Positions 61,540 to 64,000 of a stretch of 64,000 bases of DNA are shown piece by piece. This DNA comes from Naasia lichenicola (GTDB lineage Bacteria > Actinomycetota > Actinomycetes > Actinomycetales > Microbacteriaceae), in NCBI RefSeq assembly GCF_004801885.1, contig NZ_SSSM01000001.1, positions 124,001 through 188,000 on the forward strand, read 5' to 3'. The notes below the pieces were generated by a model that had not been told where the DNA came from, ran no database searches, and worked only from the letters and a program-made list of their open reading frames with translations. Numbering within the stretch: position 1 is the stretch's first letter; each line of letters starts with the position of its first letter. The translations under genes and the position numbers were made by a program.

Positions 61540-62598
61540 TCAGCGGAGTCGGACGAACCGGTCGGAGCCCTCGGTCTTGACCTCGACCAGGCTGGCGCGA
61601 GAGGTGAGGAAGTCCGTGAAGGTGCGGTGTCCCATCGAGCGCTCGCTGAACGAGGGATCGAGGCGACGGATCTGGGTCTTCACCGCGGCGGCGGGCTTCC
61701 ACTCCTCGTCGTCCTTCGCGAGCAGCAGCTCGAGCGCGCGGAGGAGCAGTCGGGTCGCCGCCTTCTCGGTCATGGTCGCGGCGGGCGATGCGATGGGTGC
61801 CGTGCCGTCGGCGAACAGCGGAGGAAGCGACGGCGCCCATGGGGCGACGGGGGCCTCATCGGACTCGATCGCGCCTCTCGCGGTGCCGGCCTCGTCGGCA
61901 TCCGTGCCCGGTTCGGTGGTGGCCGAGGACCGCGTTCCGCCTCGCGACCGTCGTGCGGTCGTCTTCGGCGCCTCCTCGACGATCGACGCGTCCTCGGCGG
62001 CGGTCTCGATGCTGGCCCGCTCGGGGTCCACCGCGCCGGGGATGGCGTCGTACATCTCGAAGTGATCGCAGGCGGAGACGAGGGCGGTGCTGGTCCGTCC
62101 CGCGACGCCGATGCCGAGCACGTAGCGGCCGAGCCGCTTGCAGCGCTGCGCGAGCGCGATGTAGTCGGAGTCACCGGCGACGATGACGACGTGGGTGAGG
62201 TCGGGGAGTCGGAACAGGTCCTCGAGCACATCGACTGAGAGCCGGATGTCGGCGCCGTTCTTGAAGGCCTTGGTGACCGGGAAGAGCTGAGTGAGGTCGA
62301 CCGCCCGGTTGACGAGCTGCTTGCGGTAGCTGGCGTTCACCGGAACGGACCAGTCCGCGTACGCGCGGCTGAGCGCGACGACGCCGAACGACGAGGCGTA
62401 GTCGAGGATGGCGCTCACGTCGATCTCGGCCTGCCAGAGCTTGGTGGCGACCGGATCGTCGCTCTTCTTCGCCGGCAGCACGCTGCGCGCGTTGTCCCGC
62501 CGCCATGATCCGTTGCCGTTCAGCTCGTCGTAACGGCTGATGACGATGTTGTCGAAGTCGATGTAGACGGCGACGCGCCCCTCGGTCTGGTCTGCCAT
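61540..62598 (-). CDS. NYN-domain protein with C-terminal OST-HTH/LOTUS-like domain
   Basis: A 352-residue cytoplasmic protein. Residues 1 to about 185 form a PIN-like NYN nuclease domain: acidic residues in VYIDFDNI and VIVAGDSDYIAL, plus NGADIRLSVDVLEDL. A disordered acidic linker (about 190-265) leads to a C-terminal winged-helix, LOTUS-like segment (ATRLLLRALELLLAKDDEEW to FTDFLTSRASLVEVK). Likely an RNA-binding ribonuclease or RNA-associated factor (inference). AGAGGA lies about 10 nt before the ATG. Confidence 0.87.
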   Translation of the reverse strand: MADQTEGRVAVYIDFDNIVISRYDELNGNGSWRRDNARSVLPAKKSDDPVATKLWQAEIDVSAILDYASSFGVVALSRAYADWSVPVNASYRKQLVNRAVDLTQLFPVTKAFKNGADIRLSVDVLEDLFRLPDLTHVVIVAGDSDYIALAQRCKRLGRYVLGIGVAGRTSTALVSACDHFEMYDAIPGAVDPERASIETAAEDASIVEEAPKTTARRSRGGTRSSATTEPGTDADEAGTARGAIESDEAPVAPWAPSLPPLFADGTAPIASPAATMTEKAATRLLLRALELLLAKDDEEWKPAAAVKTQIRRLDPSFSERSMGHRTFTDFLTSRASLVEVKTEGSDRFVRLR

Positions 62599-62660
62599 CT
62601 GAATCCGATCCTCTGCATGCGGCGGCGCCGCCCATCCAGGCTAGTGCGCCCCCCGATTCC

Positions 62661-62822
62661 TACGTTCCGGCCCGATGTGCACGAAATTACGCGCACATCC
62701 GCCGGTTTCGTAGGTAAGCCCGATGAGGATCTCGTCCTCGTGGGGACGGTCTGGGGAATCGAGGTGTACCTACGAAACCGGCAGATACCTACGAAATTTC
62801 GTAGGTATCGGGCCGGAACGTA
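62661..62822. repeat. Complex nested palindrome, ~160 bp
   Basis: Outer arms TACGTTCCGGCCCGAT and ATCGGGCCGGAACGTA (16 bp perfect). Inside, GCCGGTTTCGTAGGTA (62701) pairs perfectly with TACCTACGAAACCGGC (62767), and a self-complementary TACCTACGAAATTTCGTAGG lies at 62786. It fills the gap between the NYN and SRPBCC genes; no gene is seen in it. Confidence 0.8.
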
Positions 62823-62826
62823 CACA

Positions 62827-63393
62827 TCAGGAGCGGTCGGCGAGGCGGACGGCGTTACCGACCGCCCGCTGCATGTAGTTCCGGAAGAGGGGGACCAGGA
62901 GCAGGCGGACCGGCAGGCGGCAGAACGGGCGCGGCTTGAACTCCCACGTCCAGCGGACGATCGATCCGGTCCCGTCCTCGATGAAGGTCCAGTCGCCGCG
63001 GACGCCGTGGATGAGCCGGCCGAGCGCGTTGGTGAACTCCGTCGCCTCGTACGAGAAGGTCCGACCGCCCTGGAACTCGACGATGACCTCTTTCAGAGTC
63101 GTGCCGTCGCCGAGCACCAGGGTGCGCGACTGACCGACGCCGTCCCACGCGCCCGTCTGATCGCGGGCCTCGCGGGTCGCGGGGAAGGGCCCCCACTTCT
63201 CGTAGATGAGGGCGAGCGGTCCCGGCACGATGACGGCGAAGGCCTCGGCGGGGGTGCGGCGACTGCGGGCCTGCACGGTGGCCGGGACCGTCCGGTCGCT
63301 GCGGCTGATGAGCGTCATGCTCGACAGCGTCCCAGATGCCGCAGCGGCGCTGCGCCAGGTGCGGAGGATTCCGAGGTTCGTGTCCGATCTCAT
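62827..63393 (-). CDS. SRPBCC-family protein
   Basis: A 188-residue START/polyketide-cyclase-like ligand-binding protein: VQARSRRTPAEAFAVIVPGPLALIYEKWGPFPA, then GTTLKEVIVEFQGGRTFSYEATEF and TGSIVRWTWEFKPRP. The ATG at 63393 is taken, but an in-frame ATG at 63318 (MTLISRSDRTVPA), nearer the domain, is also possible. Divergent from the DHA2-type exporter; the shared region carries a putative operator. Ligand unknown. Confidence 0.82.
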   Translation of the reverse strand: MRSDTNLGILRTWRSAAAASGTLSSMTLISRSDRTVPATVQARSRRTPAEAFAVIVPGPLALIYEKWGPFPATREARDQTGAWDGVGQSRTLVLGDGTTLKEVIVEFQGGRTFSYEATEFTNALGRLIHGVRGDWTFIEDGTGSIVRWTWEFKPRPFCRLPVRLLLVPLFRNYMQRAVGNAVRLADRS

Positions 63394-63410
63394 GCCCGTC
63401 CGTCCTATAG

Positions 63411-63428
63411 TTAGTACACACAAACTAA
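63411..63428. promoter_or_regulatory. Putative operator in the divergent SRPBCC/MFS region
   Basis: TTAGTACACACAAACTAA has inverted TTAGT/ACTAA ends in a locally AT-rich stretch (with TATAG next to it), like many TetR or MarR operators. It sits between both starts; no regulator gene is visible before the window ends. Confidence 0.45.
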
Positions 63429-63474
63429 GTAGCTGGTGCTCGATGGCGAGACCCCGGATCCCAGGAGGTCGGCC

Positions 63475-64000
63475 ATGGCCGAGCGACGCACATCGGCAGG
63501 CACGACTGCACCCGCACCCGGATCCGCGCGGAAGTCCGCCCGTTCCCCGATGTTCACGAAGGACCACCCGCGGTACAGATGGGTGGCGCTGAGCAACACC
63601 ACCCTGGGCATGCTGATGGCCACCATCAACGGCTCGATCGTGCTCATCTCGCTGCCCGCCATCTTCACGGGCATCCAGCTCAACCCGCTCGAACCCGGCA
63701 ACGTCAGCTACCTGCTCTGGATGCTGATGGGCTACATCCTGGTCACCGCGGTCCTGGTGATGAGCTTCGGCCGGCTCGGCGACATCTACGGCCGGGTCCG
63801 GATCTACAACCTCGGCTTCGTCGTCTTCACCCTGTCCGCGATCGCGCTCACCCTCGACCCGTTCACCTCGGGCGCCGGCGCCATGTGGCTGATCGCCTGG
63901 CGGGTCGTGCAGGCGGTCGGCGGCGCGATGCTGATGGCGAACTCGACCGCGATCCTCACGGATGCGTTCCCCGCGAACAAGCGCGGCATGGCGATCGGGA
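63475..64000 (+). CDS. MFS transporter, DHA2 (EmrB/QacA) type, partial
   Basis: The N-terminal ~175 residues of a drug-exporter-like carrier; the gene runs off the right edge. A disordered ~30-residue N-terminus is followed by helix 1 ([32 protein letters not shown], with the DHA2-typical position of substrate residues), [30 protein letters not shown] (motif A) and [20 protein letters not shown] (motif C-like). The ATG has AGGAGG upstream. Function inferred: proton-driven multidrug or metabolite export. Confidence 0.88.
   Translation, partial: MAERRTSAGTTAPAPGSARKSARSPMFTKDHPRYRWVALSNTTLGMLMATINGSIVLISLPAIFTGIQLNPLEPGNVSYLLWMLMGYILVTAVLVMSFGRLGDIYGRVRIYNLGFVVFTLSAIALTLDPFTSGAGAMWLIAWRVVQAVGGAMLMANSTAILTDAFPANKRGMAIG

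Overview
The window is chromosomal DNA from a high-GC Gram-positive bacterium, most likely a member of the Microbacteriaceae (Actinobacteria). The evidence is the strong G/C bias at third codon positions, the GTG starts, the actinobacterial gene order sucB / DUF4191 / RDD / glnA / glnE / glnA2 / panB / map, a polyphosphate glucokinase, a MurT-like ligase, and intergenic palindromes of a kind I recall from this family. The species cannot be named from sequence alone. No phage, transposase, CRISPR array, tRNA or rRNA gene was seen.

Layout. (1) 1-10.3 kb is a carbohydrate locus: a LacI regulator faces an ABC importer operon (binding lipoprotein and two permeases, no ATPase) that ends in a GH3 glycosidase. 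A Gfo/Idh/MocA dehydrogenase, a ThuA-like protein and a type-B carboxylesterase follow. (2) 10.4-20 kb is mixed housekeeping and small unknown genes: cardiolipin synthase, a TetR regulator, a stand-alone 5'-3' exonuclease overlapping an Orn/Lys/Arg decarboxylase, several small membrane proteins, a LysM lipoprotein, and an AAA ATPase gene bracketed by two copies of one palindromic repeat. (3) 20-23.8 kb holds an HxlR regulator divergent from an unusual luciferase-like monooxygenase / FAD-oxidase fusion, then an EamA exporter. (4) 23.8-33 kb holds a permease with a ~700-residue disordered N-terminal tail, a coiled-coil protein that has lost most of its zinc-ribbon cysteines, the RNase P RNA gene, a nitrilase-family amidohydrolase, ppgK, an ArsR/SRPBCC pair, map and a PPOX-fold protein. 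(5) 33-43.7 kb is the nitrogen and cofactor block: panB, nadE, glnA2, glnE, a second nitrilase-family gene and glnA, which has a four-half-site GlnR-type operator upstream. (6) 43.7-51.5 kb holds a J-domain membrane protein, DUF4191, a transmembrane pseudokinase, sucB, lpdA and pepA. (7) 51.5-64 kb holds a PAC2 protein, an SDR, two complete MFS carriers, sigA, an isolated MurT-like ligase, an adenosine/adenine-deaminase homologue lacking the catalytic HAGE glutamate, an NYN-domain protein, and a truncated DHA2-type exporter at the right edge.

Two genome-wide habits stand out. First, about twenty starts have a TANNNT-like hexamer 5-7 nt upstream and no Shine-Dalgarno, the arrangement expected for leaderless mRNAs. 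This was used to choose several starts. Second, many gene ends carry long hairpins. Their arms differ from place to place, but five of them share an internal core resembling AAACGG(T)CGGATT. Nothing here forms an obvious new multi-gene defence or biosynthetic system. The most unusual items are the monooxygenase/oxidase fusion, the disordered-tail permease, the pseudokinase at the expected lipBA position, the lone MurT-like ligase, the variant deaminase and the palindrome superfamily.
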